Made by a program: the position numbers and the translations under genes. The notes under the pieces are model-generated. The model saw only the letters and a program-made list of their open reading frames with translations, had not been told where the DNA came from and did no database searches. Below, one piece after another: positions 27,563 to 36,557 of a DNA stretch of 64,000 nucleotides. Source of the DNA: Pseudoselenomonas ruminantium (GTDB taxonomy: Bacteria > Bacillota > Negativicutes > Selenomonadales > Selenomonadaceae); the NCBI GenBank assembly GCA_015058655.1, contig SVBX01000004.1:1-64000 (forward strand), read 5' to 3'. Numbering within the stretch: the first letter of the stretch is position 1; every line of letters begins with the position of its first letter.

Positions 27563-27607
27563 AAAGTCAGTAGTATTGATTAAGTTTGACAATTACTCTA
27601 AAGTCAG
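27563..27607 (+). promoter_or_regulatory. Direct repeats AAAGTCAG, candidate AraC-protein sites
   Basis: AAAGTCAG occurs at 27563-27570 and 27600-27607, 37 bases apart in the divergent promoter region, with TTTGAC between them. Spaced direct repeats are typical of AraC-family binding. Confidence 0.4.
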
Positions 27608-27663
27608 AAAACAGCTAATATATTCTATAGTTAAATTAGCTTTAACCTTTAGGAGGTATTGTC

Positions 27664-29064
27664 ATGGAAGCTTTCAAGAAGTCCACCGCCTTTCTCTGGC
27701 GGCAGCGCATCGGTTATGGCAGCGCGGATTTTGCCTGCAATCTCATCTGGCAGATGATTTCCCTGTATCTCTTGTTCTTCTACACGGATATCATGCAGCT
27801 GAGTGCGGCGGCTATTTCCCTGATGTTTGTGGTGACCAGGGTCATTGATGGGGTGACGGATCTTTTGGTGGGCTATGCCATCGACCACACCCATACCCGT
27901 TGGGGGCAGTCCCGTCCCTATTTCCTTTTCGGCGCCATACCCTTCGCGCTTTTCGCGGTGCTGGCCTTTACGGTGCCAGACCTTTCGGAGCAGGGGAAGC
28001 TCATCTATGCTTTTGTCACCTATGTGGGGCTTTCCTTCATGTATACAGTGGTGAATATCCCGCTGGCTTCGGTGCTGCCCAGCCTCACCAATGATGCCCA
28101 CGAGCGCACCAATCTTTCCACCAGCCGCAAGTTCTTCGGCTTCCTGGGAGCCAGCATTGTCAGTGCCTGCTCTTTGGGCATGGTGGCCTATTTCGGTGGT
28201 GGCGACGAGGCTGCGGGCTACCATGATGTGATGCTGATCTTTGGCATTGTTGGCTGCCTGATTTTCTTCTTCACCTTTGCCGCCATCCGAGAGGAAGTGC
28301 CCGTGGCGGAGGCAAAGAAGGTTACTTTGAAGGAAACTCTGCACTCCTTGGCCCAGAATCGTCCCTGGAAGATCTTTGCTGTGAATATCCTCTTTATGTG
28401 GACTGGTTTCTTTTTGCAGGCCAGTGCCCTGATTTACTATTTCAAATACTATGTGGGCAGCACTGCCATGGCAGGGGTGGTGGCCAGCATTATGTCCATC
28501 GTGCCCATGCTGGTGAATTTCCTGGTGCCCTATCTGTCCAAAAAATTAGGCAAGTGCCGCCTGTTCTTGGCTTCTGCCGGGGTGCAGCTGCTGGGGCTGG
28601 CTGTTCTCTGGGCAGGGGGCGTGTCTGAGACTATCATCATCGTTGGCGCAGTCATCATGGCGGCAGGTTACGGGGCCAAGGAGAGCATTTACTTCTCCCT
28701 GCAGGCAGACCCGGTGGATTATGGCGAGTGGAAAACGGGCATCAATACGGCAGGCACTTTGTCATCTGTCAATGGCTTCTTGGGCAAGTGCGCCCAGGCG
28801 GCAGCTGGCGGGCTGGCAGGACTGCTCTTTGCCATCAGCGGCTATGATGGCGGGGCAGCAGTGCAGGGCGGGGAGGCCCTGCTGGCAATTCAGTCCATGT
28901 ATGTCTACATTCCTGCCCTGCTGCTCATAGCGTCCATGCTCACTATGAGGCTTTACAAGCTGGATGAGGAGTATCCCCGCATCAAGGCGGAACTGGACGA
29001 GAGAAGGGCAAAAGCGGCGGCAGAAGCCGAAACCAGCCTGCAGATGGCAGTGGAGAAAGGCTGA
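27664..29064 (+). CDS. GPH-family (MelB-type) sugar:cation symporter
   Basis: The 466-residue protein has about 12 membrane helices. It shows the GPH signatures: RIGYGSADFACNLIWQ at the start, VVTRVIDGVTDLLVGYAIDHTHTRWGQSRPY in the first cytoplasmic loop, and PVDYGEWKTGINTAGT in the C-terminal half. Family members import glycosides, pentosides or hexuronides with Na+ or H+. Position before a rhamnosidase-like gene suggests a rhamnoside cargo. TAGGAGGTATTGTC precedes the ATG. The following gene starts four bases after its stop, so they form an operon. Confidence 0.88.
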   Translation: MEAFKKSTAFLWRQRIGYGSADFACNLIWQMISLYLLFFYTDIMQLSAAAISLMFVVTRVIDGVTDLLVGYAIDHTHTRWGQSRPYFLFGAIPFALFAVLAFTVPDLSEQGKLIYAFVTYVGLSFMYTVVNIPLASVLPSLTNDAHERTNLSTSRKFFGFLGASIVSACSLGMVAYFGGGDEAAGYHDVMLIFGIVGCLIFFFTFAAIREEVPVAEAKKVTLKETLHSLAQNRPWKIFAVNILFMWTGFFLQASALIYYFKYYVGSTAMAGVVASIMSIVPMLVNFLVPYLSKKLGKCRLFLASAGVQLLGLAVLWAGGVSETIIIVGAVIMAAGYGAKESIYFSLQADPVDYGEWKTGINTAGTLSSVNGFLGKCAQAAAGGLAGLLFAISGYDGGAAVQGGEALLAIQSMYVYIPALLLIASMLTMRLYKLDEEYPRIKAELDERRAKAAAEAETSLQMAVEKG

Positions 29065-29067
29065 ATC

Positions 29068-30591
29068 ATGGCACAGACAAATTCATTGAAAGATTTTCAG
29101 ATGACAGTCCATCCGGGACTGATTGAGGTAGCCGAAGGACTGAAGCCAAGGCTTTTCAGTCGGGAGGTGCGGCCTGAGGGGGCGTGCTTCCAGGGAGGGC
29201 CAGTTGACCTTGAGCTTTCGCAAGGAGCGGGGCAGGGGGAGAGCTATGAACTGGATTTTGGCACCCATGTGACCGGCTATCTGACCCTGGAGCTTGACAG
29301 CATCGGCAGTCCTCCCGATGCTCCCGCCCTTTTGGAAATAAAGCTGGGGGAAAGGCGGGAGGAGCTTGAGCAGAGCGTGGACGGCTATGAGGGAAACCTG
29401 ACCGCCAGCTGGCTGCAGGAGGAGCGCCTGCATGTGGACGAATTCCCCTGCCGCCTGGAGCTGCCGCGCCGCTATGCCTTCCGCTATGTGCGGGTGCGGG
29501 TGCTGGCCATCTCCCCTAAATACAAGCTGCGGCTGAGAGCCGCTTCTGTGCGGGCGGTGAGCGCCGTACAGCTGGAGGCGGTGGCGGCCCCTGATACCCG
29601 GGATGAGGAACTACGCCGTCTGGATAAGGCCGGGCTGCTGACTCTGCATGAGTGCATGCAGGAGGTGTTTGAGGATGGACCCAAAAGGGATAGGCGCATG
29701 TGGCTGGGGGATCTTTACCTGCAGGCCAAGACGAACTATGCCACTTTTCATCACACCGACCTGGTGAAACGCTGCCTGTACCTCTTTGCAGGCCTGCGGC
29801 AGAATGAGGGCCGCATTGGGGCCACCCTGTTCATCAGGCCGAAGCTGCAGGTGGATGATATTTATCTCTTTGACTACGCACTGCACTTCATCGGCACACT
29901 CTGGGATTACTATGAGGAAACAAAGGAGGCGGGCACCTTGCAGGAACTCTATCCTGCGGCCCTGCGGCAAATCGAAATCGCCGCCCAAAGAGTTGATGGG
30001 GCAGGGCTGGTGCAGGATGAGGACAGCTGGTGGTGTTTCGTGGACTGGGGCGAGGCCCTGAACAAACAGTGCAGCGCCCAGGCCATCTTCATCATTGCCC
30101 TGAGAAAGATGATGAAAATGGCAGAGGTGCTGGCAAAGGCAGGGGACAAGCGCGAGCTGGCGGCTCTGCTGGACAGGGCGGTGAAGGGGAGCCGCCTGCT
30201 CTATGATGAGCAGCAGCAGGTGTTTGTCAGCGGAGCGGGCAGGCAGGTTTCACAGCATTCACAAATCTGGGCGGTGCTGGCAGACCTGCTGCCCAGAGAG
30301 GAAGCCTGCGCCCTGCTGAAACGCCTGCCGGAGCTGCCCCGTGCTCCCCAGACTCCCTTCATGCAGCATTTCTATGTGGAAGCCCTGCTGCATACGGGCA
30401 TGAAGCGGGAGGCTTTTGAGCATTTGAAGTCCTATTGGGGAGCTATGCTGAAGGTGGGGGATGTTACCTATGGTGAAGTGTTTGACCCGGAAAACCCCGA
30501 CTATTCTCCCTATGAGGACAAGGCTATAGAAAGTCGCTGCCATGCTTGGAGCTGCACGCCCTCGTATTTCATCCGCAGGCATCTGGGATAG
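29068..30591 (+). CDS. GH78-like alpha-L-rhamnosidase, cytoplasmic
   Basis: The 507-residue protein has an N-terminal beta-sandwich (about 1-170) and an alpha/alpha barrel. EDGPKRDRRMWLGD at about 202-215 matches the GH78 catalytic region, where the acid is expected in the DGPKR segment. FVDWGEALN, SQHSQIWAVLADL and SRCHAWSCTPSYFI are further family-like blocks. It is shorter than most GH78 enzymes (800-1000 residues) and has no signal peptide, so it would cleave imported oligosaccharides inside the cell. The linkage and aglycone are unknown. Confidence 0.75.
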   Translation: MAQTNSLKDFQMTVHPGLIEVAEGLKPRLFSREVRPEGACFQGGPVDLELSQGAGQGESYELDFGTHVTGYLTLELDSIGSPPDAPALLEIKLGERREELEQSVDGYEGNLTASWLQEERLHVDEFPCRLELPRRYAFRYVRVRVLAISPKYKLRLRAASVRAVSAVQLEAVAAPDTRDEELRRLDKAGLLTLHECMQEVFEDGPKRDRRMWLGDLYLQAKTNYATFHHTDLVKRCLYLFAGLRQNEGRIGATLFIRPKLQVDDIYLFDYALHFIGTLWDYYEETKEAGTLQELYPAALRQIEIAAQRVDGAGLVQDEDSWWCFVDWGEALNKQCSAQAIFIIALRKMMKMAEVLAKAGDKRELAALLDRAVKGSRLLYDEQQQVFVSGAGRQVSQHSQIWAVLADLLPREEACALLKRLPELPRAPQTPFMQHFYVEALLHTGMKREAFEHLKSYWGAMLKVGDVTYGEVFDPENPDYSPYEDKAIESRCHAWSCTPSYFIRRHLG

Positions 30592-30610
30592 GGATTGATT
30601 CTGTCAAAAG

Positions 30611-30649
30611 TACGCCAAGAGTATGTTTGTACTCCTGGCGTGTTTTTTT
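30611..30649 (+). terminator. Terminator after the rhamnosidase-like gene
   Basis: ACGCCA..AGAGTA pairs with TACTCCTGGCGT, followed by seven T. It separates the uptake and cleavage operon from the rhaB operon. Confidence 0.75.
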
Positions 30650-30675
30650 GTCAGGAGGTTCGTTGGCAGGGCACA

Positions 30676-30803
30676 AAGATAAAACAACAACAAAACAAAA
30701 AACAAAAGAAAAAATACCTATTTTTGTATTGCTTTTTCTTTTATCATGTTGTATTATATGGCTGTAAGGCAAAATAAAACCAAACAAAACCAAACAAACA
30801 GAC
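30676..30803 (+). promoter_or_regulatory. rhaB promoter with flanking AACAAAA repeats
   Basis: TTGCTT (30729-30734) and TATTAT (30752-30757) are 17 bases apart. Both sides are rich in AACAAAA/AACCAAAC repeats (30676-30707 and 30771-30803). A similar AACAAAACAAA lies just upstream of the DeoR gene (37389-37399), so these are candidate DeoR operators. Confidence 0.5.
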
Positions 30804-30824
30804 AAATTCAAGGGAGTTGGTTCC

Positions 30825-32246
30825 ATGGCTGAGAGCAAGTTCTATCTGGCCATAGACATAGGAGCCTCCTCCGGGCGGCACATTTTGGGCTGGCTGGAGA
30901 ATGGCAAGATACGGCTTGAGGAGCTTTACCGCTTTGAGAATAAGTTGGTAAAGAAAAACGGTCATCTTTGCTGGGACCTGGAGCACCTTTTCCAAGAGGT
31001 GGTGGCAGGTCTGAAGAAGTGCAGGGAGTTGGAGAGGATTCCGGCCAGCATCGGCATAGATACCTGGGGCGTGGATTTCGTCCTGCTGGATAAGGCAGGC
31101 AAGGTGCTGGGAGATACGGTGGCCTATCGTGACAGCCGTACCAAGGGCATGGATGCAGAACTGGGGAAGGTCATTGAGGAAAAGGACCTTTACGCCCGGA
31201 ACGGCATCCAGAAGCAGCTTTTCAACAGCATCTACCAGCTGCTGGCCATCAAGCAGGAGCACCCGGAATATTTGGAGCAGGCAGAGAATTTTCTGATGAT
31301 TCCAGAGTTCCTGAACTATCGCTTAACGGGCGTGGCCATGAACGAATACACCAACGCCACCACGGGGCAGCTGGTGAATGCCAAAACCCAGGACTGGGAT
31401 TTCGAGCTGCTGGAAAAGGCAGGGATTCCCACGAAGATCTTCGGCAAGCTCAATATGCCCAAGACGGTGGTGGGAGAATTTTCGGAGGAAATCAGCCAGG
31501 CGGTAGGCTACAAGGCAGAGGTGGTGCTGCCCGCCACCCATGATACCGGCTCGGCGGTGATGGCGGTGCCGACTTCTTCGGAAAGCGCCATTTATCTCAG
31601 CTCCGGCACTTGGTCCCTCATGGGCATCGAACGCCTGATTCCCGACTGCACGGAAAAGAGCCGGGCTTACAACTTCACCAACGAAGGCGGCTACCATCAC
31701 CGTTACAGGTTCTTGAAGAACATCATGGGCATGTGGATGATGCAGTCCCTGAGAAAAGAGTTCCGGCATAAGTACACTTTCGAGGAACTTTACCAGCTGG
31801 CCTATATCGCCAGGTACTTCACTTCGGTGGTGAATGTGAATGATGAGAGATTCCTGGCGCCGGACAGCATGGCAGAAGCGGTGAGAAGCTACTGCCGCGA
31901 CCACGGCCTGGAAGTGCCGGAGACAGAAGGGGAACTGCTCTACTGTGTCTACATGAGCCTGGCTCGCTGCTACGCACAGACGGTGGCAGAGATAGAGGAG
32001 GTCACAGGCAAGACTTACGATACCATTCATGTGGTAGGGGGCGGCTGCCAGGACAGGTTCCTCAATGCCCTGATTGCTACGGAAACGGGCAAGAGGGTTT
32101 TTGCCGGGCCTATTGAGGCTACGGCGGTGGGCAACCTGATGGCGCAGATGCTGAAGGATGGAGTGTTCGCTGATTTGGATGAGGCAAGGAAGGTTGTGGC
32201 TAAATCCTTTGATGTGAAGGAAGTTGAAGGAAAACTTGTTTTCTGA
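30825..32246 (+). CDS. rhaB: Rhamnulokinase
   Basis: RhaB phosphorylates L-rhamnulose to L-rhamnulose 1-phosphate with ATP in the cytosol. The 473-residue protein is a FGGY/ASKHA kinase: the N-terminal phosphate loop AIDIGASSGRH, DTWGVDFVLLD, and the second-domain VVGGGCQDRFLNALIA nucleotide region. SSGTWSLMGIE at about 263-273 and THDTGSAV at about 238 are typical rhamnulokinase blocks. AGGGAG lies upstream of the ATG. It is the first gene of rhaB-rhaA-rhaD-permease-rhaM. Confidence 0.95.
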   Translation: MAESKFYLAIDIGASSGRHILGWLENGKIRLEELYRFENKLVKKNGHLCWDLEHLFQEVVAGLKKCRELERIPASIGIDTWGVDFVLLDKAGKVLGDTVAYRDSRTKGMDAELGKVIEEKDLYARNGIQKQLFNSIYQLLAIKQEHPEYLEQAENFLMIPEFLNYRLTGVAMNEYTNATTGQLVNAKTQDWDFELLEKAGIPTKIFGKLNMPKTVVGEFSEEISQAVGYKAEVVLPATHDTGSAVMAVPTSSESAIYLSSGTWSLMGIERLIPDCTEKSRAYNFTNEGGYHHRYRFLKNIMGMWMMQSLRKEFRHKYTFEELYQLAYIARYFTSVVNVNDERFLAPDSMAEAVRSYCRDHGLEVPETEGELLYCVYMSLARCYAQTVAEIEEVTGKTYDTIHVVGGGCQDRFLNALIATETGKRVFAGPIEATAVGNLMAQMLKDGVFADLDEARKVVAKSFDVKEVEGKLVF

Positions 32247-32263
32247 CATACGGAGGTTATGAT

Positions 32264-33523
32264 ATGTCTCGTTTTGAAGAAGCTGTGAAGAAGTATGGTG
32301 CTCTTGGCATCAGCGTGGAGAAGGCCTTGGAGGCTTTGAAGAAGGTCAGCATTTCCCTGCACTGCTGGCAGGGGGATGATGTGCGGGGGTTCGATACTGA
32401 CCCCAATAAGCCACTGACTGGCGGCATCCAGACCACTGGCAACTATCCGGGCAGGGCGCGGAATCCTGAGGAGCTGATGGCTGATATTGACAAGGTCATT
32501 TCTCTGGTGCCCGGCAAGCCCAAGATGAACCTGCATGCCAGCTATGCCATCTTTGATAAGGGCGAATGGGTGGACAGGGATAAGCTGGAGCCGAAGCATT
32601 TTGCCAAGTGGGTGGAGTTCTGCAAGGAGCGGGGCCTGGGCTGCGACTTCAACCCCACTTTCTTCTCCCATCCCAAGTGCGATCCCCTGACCCTTTCCTC
32701 TGCCAACGAGGAAACCCGCAAGTTCTGGATTGACCACGGCAAGGCTTCTATCCGCATCAGCTCTTATCTCGCCAAGGAACTGGGCCAGCCCTGTGTCATG
32801 AATATCTGGACGGGGGACGGCCTCAAGGATATTCCCGGTGACCGCCTTGGCCCCCGCAAGCGCTATCGGGAGAGCATCGATGCGATTCTTTCCGAGCCCT
32901 TTGATTTCAAGGAAGTGAAGCCCTGCGTGGAAAGCAAGGTCTTCGGCATCGGGGTGGAGTCCTACACCGTAGGCAGCGCTGAGTTTGCCCTTTCCTATGC
33001 GGCCATGAACAAGGATAAGTGCATTCCCCTCATGGATAACGGCCATTACCATCCTACGGAAGTGGTCAGCGACAAGATTCCCGCTTTGCTGGCTTTCTTT
33101 GATGAGATTGCCCTCCATGTCACCCGCCCGGTGCGCTGGGACAGCGACCATGTGGTGCTCTTTGACGATGAGACCAAGGAGATTGCCAAGGAAATCGTCC
33201 GCTGCGGCGGTCTGGATGGCTCCGTGAAGATGGCTCTCGACTATTTCGATGCTTCCATCAACCGCATTTCCGCTTGGACGGTGGGCTACCGCAACTTCCA
33301 GAAGGCCCTGCTCTTTGCCCTGCTGCAGCCGGTGGAGGAACTGCAGGCCCTGCAGGATAAGGGCAATCTCACCAAGTTGATGGTGGTGCAGGAGGAACTG
33401 AAGACCATGCCCTTCGCAGATGTATGGGACGAGTTCTGCCGCCAGAACCAGGCTCCCCTTGATGGCGAGTGGTTCGGGGAAGTTGAGAAGTATGAGGAAG
33501 AAGTTCTTTCCAAGAGGAAATGA
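32264..33523 (+). CDS. rhaA: L-rhamnose isomerase
   Basis: RhaA converts L-rhamnose to L-rhamnulose in a Mn/Zn-dependent reaction. The 419 residues equal the length of the Escherichia coli enzyme. Family blocks visible include LHCWQGDDVRGFD, the GIQTTGNYPG segment, DFNPTFFSHPK, MNIWTGDG, ESYTVGSAEF and DNGHYHPTEVVSDKI, the last carrying metal and substrate ligands. GGAGGTTATGAT precedes the ATG, 17 bases after rhaB. It is the first chemical step of the pathway although second in the operon. Confidence 0.96.
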   Translation: MSRFEEAVKKYGALGISVEKALEALKKVSISLHCWQGDDVRGFDTDPNKPLTGGIQTTGNYPGRARNPEELMADIDKVISLVPGKPKMNLHASYAIFDKGEWVDRDKLEPKHFAKWVEFCKERGLGCDFNPTFFSHPKCDPLTLSSANEETRKFWIDHGKASIRISSYLAKELGQPCVMNIWTGDGLKDIPGDRLGPRKRYRESIDAILSEPFDFKEVKPCVESKVFGIGVESYTVGSAEFALSYAAMNKDKCIPLMDNGHYHPTEVVSDKIPALLAFFDEIALHVTRPVRWDSDHVVLFDDETKEIAKEIVRCGGLDGSVKMALDYFDASINRISAWTVGYRNFQKALLFALLQPVEELQALQDKGNLTKLMVVQEELKTMPFADVWDEFCRQNQAPLDGEWFGEVEKYEEEVLSKRK

Positions 33524-33543
33524 CATAAAGAGAGGTTTTTCAA

Positions 33544-34362
33544 ATGGATATCAAAGAGTCAAAATTCATGGAAGGCTTCATCCGCCTGACGGCGGATGCC
33601 TTCAAAAAGGGCTGGCATGAGCGCAATGGCGGCAATCTCACCTACCGTGTGAAGCCTGAGGAAGTGGAGGCCGTGAAGGACAGCCTTCACGAGGTACAGG
33701 AGTGGCTGCCCATCGGCAACACGGTGCCGGGGCTGGCCGGGGAGTATTTCCTGGTGACGGGCAGCGGCAAGTACATGCGGAATGTGGAGCTGGCGCCTGA
33801 GGAAAATGTGGCTCTCATCAAGATTGACGAAAAGGGCGAGAATTACGGCCTTGTCTGGGGACTGGTAAAGGGCGGCCGTCCCACCAGCGAGCTGCCTACC
33901 CACCTGGCCAATCACGAGCTGAAGAAAAAGATGACAGAGGGCAGGAACCGCATCATCTACCATGCCCACCCCACCAACCTCATTGCCCTGACCTTCGTCC
34001 TGCCCCTGAATGACAAGGACTTCACTCGTGAGCTTTGGGAAATGGCCACGGAAGACCCGGTTATCTTCCCCGAAGGCCTGGGGGTGGTGCCCTGGATGGT
34101 GCCCGGCGGCAAGGCTATCGCCGATGCCTCTACCAAGCTGATGGAAAAATATCGCGTGGTAGTCTGGGCCCATCATGGACTCTTTGTCTGCGGCGACGAT
34201 TTCGATGAAGCCTTCGGCCTCATGGACACGGTGGAAAAGGCTTCGGAAATCTGCGTCAAAGTCCGCTCCATGGGGGGCAAGAAGCAGACCATCACCAAGG
34301 AGAATTTCCTGGATCTGGCCAGAGACTTCAATATTGATTTGAATAAGGCGTTTTTGGATTAA
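33544..34362 (+). CDS. rhaD: Rhamnulose-1-phosphate aldolase
   Basis: RhaD cleaves L-rhamnulose 1-phosphate into dihydroxyacetone phosphate and L-lactaldehyde. The 272-residue class II aldolase has N-terminal WHERNGGNLTYRV, the phosphate-binding VTGSGKYMRN region, and zinc ligands in YHAHPTN (about 139-145) and WAHHGLF (about 210). A glutamate in GRPTSELPTHL is the expected catalytic acid. It starts 20 bases after rhaA with a GAGAGG site. No lactaldehyde reductase is adjacent, so lactaldehyde must be handled elsewhere. Confidence 0.95.
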   Translation: MDIKESKFMEGFIRLTADAFKKGWHERNGGNLTYRVKPEEVEAVKDSLHEVQEWLPIGNTVPGLAGEYFLVTGSGKYMRNVELAPEENVALIKIDEKGENYGLVWGLVKGGRPTSELPTHLANHELKKKMTEGRNRIIYHAHPTNLIALTFVLPLNDKDFTRELWEMATEDPVIFPEGLGVVPWMVPGGKAIADASTKLMEKYRVVVWAHHGLFVCGDDFDEAFGLMDTVEKASEICVKVRSMGGKKQTITKENFLDLARDFNIDLNKAFLD

Positions 34363-34456
34363 TCAGTTGGAGAGGCTGCGGACTTTCCGCAGCTGCCATA
34401 GTAATTATCTCAATATTTGTTTCCTTAAAATTCTTTTGCGAAAGGATGGGTAAGAA

Positions 34457-35800
34457 GTGTTTAACGTAGAGCTTGACTACAACATGTCTGCCTGGAAGAA
34501 AACCCTCATCGCAGGGCTGATAAGCTACATCGATGCGGGTTCCATCGTGGCAGGGGCTTCGGGGCTTTCCATGTGGCAGGATTACCTGGGCATGAGCAGC
34601 GTGCAGATGGGGCTTTTGGCGGCTCTTTCTTCCAATACCGGCGGCGCTGCCCTGGGGGCGCTCATTGGCGGCAAGATTTGCGACAAGTATGGCCGCAAGT
34701 TCGTTTACAACTGGGCCCTGCTCATTTACATGATCGGCGTGGCCATCATCTGCCTGGCTACCAACTACCCCATGTTCCTCCTGGGCTATGTCATCGTCGG
34801 CCTGATGGTAGGCGCTGATGTGGTGGCCTCCTGGACTTTCATTGCGGAGGAAGCGCCCTCCAGGAACAGAGCTAAGCACTGCGGTTCGGCCCAGATTGCG
34901 TGGATGTTGGGGCCTGTGGTAGTGTTTGCCGCTTCCATTCCCATGAATGAGATGTTCGGCCTGCTGGGCAACCGCATTATCTTCGCCCACCTCATCGTAG
35001 TGGCCGCCTGGATCTGGTATCAGCGCCTGAAGATGCCTGAGTCCACCGAGTGGGCAGCTGCCAAGAAGCAGGAAGAGGAAATGAAGGCCAAGGGCATCCA
35101 GCAGAGGAAAGTGCGCTATGCAGACATTCTCCGCGGCACCAGCCTCAAGACCGTGGCCCTCTGCGTCTGCGTTTATGCCTTCTGGAATCTGGCTGCCAGC
35201 ACCAACGGCTTCTTCATGCCCTATGTCTATGAGCATGTGGGCAACCTCAGCAACTCCATGGCTCTGGGCATGACCGCCCTGAACTTCCTGGTCTGCATTC
35301 TCACCACGGTTATCTTCATGTATACCGCTGACAAGTTCAACCGCCGGAAGGTCTATGCTATCTTCTCCGGCCTGGGCGTCCTCAGCTGGGTGGTTTGGGG
35401 CCTGCCTGCAGAGATGCTGCAGACCTGGATGCTGTTCTTCTTCACCATCGTCTGGGGCTTCTCCATGCAGCAGCAGTTCTATCAGCTGTGGAGCTCCGAG
35501 CTCTTCCCGGTGCGCTATCGCGCTACCGCCCAGGGCTTTACCTTCTTCGTCACCCGCTTTGCCGCAGCTGTCTGGGGCTTTGCCGTTCCCCTTATCATGG
35601 AGGCTCTGGGCTTCCAGGTGGCAGCCTTCCTGATGATTGGCTTCTGCGTAGTGAGCTGGCTGGCCGGCACCTTCTGGGGCGGCGATGACCGTGGCAAGAC
35701 CCTGGACGAGATTACCCGTGACCGTTACGGCGATGAGATTGACGAAAACGGCTGGCTGGTAGAAAAGAAGGGGCAGGTTCACACTGCCGCTATGAAGTGA
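34457..35800 (+). CDS. MFS sugar permease, probable rhamnose transporter
   Basis: The 447-residue, 12-helix Major Facilitator of the sugar-porter type has the motif A loop GGKICDKYGRKF at about 70-81 and a matching loop TADKFNRRKV in the second half. The start is a GTG at 34457 after AAAGGATGGG; an ATG lies nine codons on. Location between rhaD and rhaM suggests it brings in L-rhamnose. It is not RhaT, which belongs to a different superfamily, nor the RhaSTPQ ABC system, so it is a functional replacement. A 94-base gap precedes it. Confidence 0.82.
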   Translation: MFNVELDYNMSAWKKTLIAGLISYIDAGSIVAGASGLSMWQDYLGMSSVQMGLLAALSSNTGGAALGALIGGKICDKYGRKFVYNWALLIYMIGVAIICLATNYPMFLLGYVIVGLMVGADVVASWTFIAEEAPSRNRAKHCGSAQIAWMLGPVVVFAASIPMNEMFGLLGNRIIFAHLIVVAAWIWYQRLKMPESTEWAAAKKQEEEMKAKGIQQRKVRYADILRGTSLKTVALCVCVYAFWNLAASTNGFFMPYVYEHVGNLSNSMALGMTALNFLVCILTTVIFMYTADKFNRRKVYAIFSGLGVLSWVVWGLPAEMLQTWMLFFFTIVWGFSMQQQFYQLWSSELFPVRYRATAQGFTFFVTRFAAAVWGFAVPLIMEALGFQVAAFLMIGFCVVSWLAGTFWGGDDRGKTLDEITRDRYGDEIDENGWLVEKKGQVHTAAMK

Positions 35801-35812
35801 GGAAGGGATAAA

Positions 35813-36130
35813 ATGGAACGATTTGCTTGGAAGGCGACTGTGAAGGAGGGCATGCTCTCCGAATATAAGAAACGCCACGATAATATCTGGCCCGAACTGA
35901 AAGCGGTGCTGAAGGAGGCAGGCATAAAAAACTACACCATCTGGAATGTAGGCAATGACCTCTTTGGCTACTTCGAATGCGAAAAGGGCGTAAAATTCGC
36001 CGAGGACTATCAGGCCCAAAGCGAAGTGGTGGACAAATGGAATGAATACATGCAGGATGTCATGGTGATGGAAATGGATCCGGAAACCGGCGCCCAGCCC
36101 AAGATGCAGCAGGTGTTCTTCCTGGAATAA
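35813..36130 (+). CDS. rhaM: L-rhamnose mutarotase
   Basis: RhaM interconverts the alpha and beta anomers of L-rhamnose, supplying the form used by the isomerase. The 105-residue protein is a ferredoxin-like fold homologous to YiiL. It contains KKRHDNIWPELKAVLKEAGIKNYTIW, with the catalytic His in RHDNIWPE, and LFGYFECE. The length equals E. coli RhaM. GAGGAAGGG sits before the ATG, 12 bases after the permease stop. A terminator follows at once, marking the operon end. Confidence 0.93.
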   Translation: MERFAWKATVKEGMLSEYKKRHDNIWPELKAVLKEAGIKNYTIWNVGNDLFGYFECEKGVKFAEDYQAQSEVVDKWNEYMQDVMVMEMDPETGAQPKMQQVFFLE

Positions 36131-36142
36131 AAAGTGCTTGAA

Positions 36143-36183
36143 AAACAAACTCCCGAGCCGTTGACAGGCCCGGGAGTTTGTTG
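36143..36183 (+). terminator. Terminator of the rha operon
   Basis: ACAAACTCCCG pairs with CGGGAGTTTGT around a GC-rich loop, with TTG after the stem. Confidence 0.8.
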
Positions 36184-36190
36184 TACCTTA

Positions 36191-36218
36191 TTGCAAGGTG
36201 CTGTGTAGCGGTTAATAT
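36191..36218 (+). promoter_or_regulatory. Promoter of the tiny membrane-peptide gene
   Basis: TTGCAA (36191-36196) and TAATAT (36213-36218) are 16 bases apart. They lie 28 bases before an ATG that has GAGGTG ahead of it. Confidence 0.5.
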
Positions 36219-36245
36219 ATGCTCTCAGAAATGAGGTGCTGGCCT

Positions 36246-36472
36246 ATGAATGAGTTAGGGCGTGTTGATTAATTCACTCAGCCCATCTTCACGGGTCTAG
36301 ACTGTCCCTGCGTCGTTGACAAATCCTCGACATAGCACCGCTATGCCTGCGGTTTGTCGCCTAGCAATGGACAGCCAATCCCCGCAAATCTGGGCCAAGT
36401 TCATTTAATCAACACGCCCTAATCGTAGTATTGATTCTCATCTTGCTCATTCTCATGCAGGCAAAGAAATAA
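36246..36472 (+). pseudogene. Type I toxin-like hydrophobic peptide gene split by a palindromic element
   Basis: ATG-AAT-GAG at 36246 follows GAGGTG and reads MNE before the 168 bp element begins. On its far side the frame resumes as LIVVLILILLILMQAKK and a stop at 36470-36472: a single membrane helix with a basic tail. Without the element the peptide would be about 20 residues, the size of Ibs-type toxins. Two overlapping hairpins and an opposing strong promoter downstream fit a type I toxin-antitoxin locus. The peptide family is not firmly recognised. Confidence 0.55.
36255..36422. mobile_element. 168 bp palindromic MITE-like element
   Basis: The ends are a perfect 18 bp inverted repeat starting TTAGGGCGTGTTGATTAA. 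The two halves stay imperfectly complementary almost to the centre (for example GCCCA and GACTGTCC blocks), so the whole unit can fold into one hairpin. It has no coding capacity and interrupts the small frame at 36246-36472. The mobilising transposase is not in the window. Confidence 0.75.
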
Positions 36473-36551
36473 ACCGCTCCCTAGTTTGGCGACTAAAGCG
36501 GTTTAATCCGAAGTATTAAGCTGTGAGGGCAACCGCTAGGCGGCACCTCTT
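36466..36551 (-). ncRNA. Candidate antisense antitoxin RNA
   Basis: Transcription leftward from the promoter at 36558-36587 would give about 85 bases overlapping the toxin 3' region. It contains a GCCGCC...GGTTGCC hairpin and ends at the stem AAACCGCT...AGCGGTTT (36471-36511) followed by ATTTCTTT. The layout is that of txpA/ratA-like pairs, where the antisense RNA blocks toxin mRNA. Confidence 0.5.
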
Positions 36552-36557
36552 TCTTGT

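Noticed and set aside
32027..33526. 499-codon frame opposite rhaA
   Set aside because: Shadow of rhaA, an unmistakable family; no independent support.
34328..36148. 606-codon frame opposite the MFS permease and rhaM
   Set aside because: It spans two genes on the other strand and has no domain or ribosome site.
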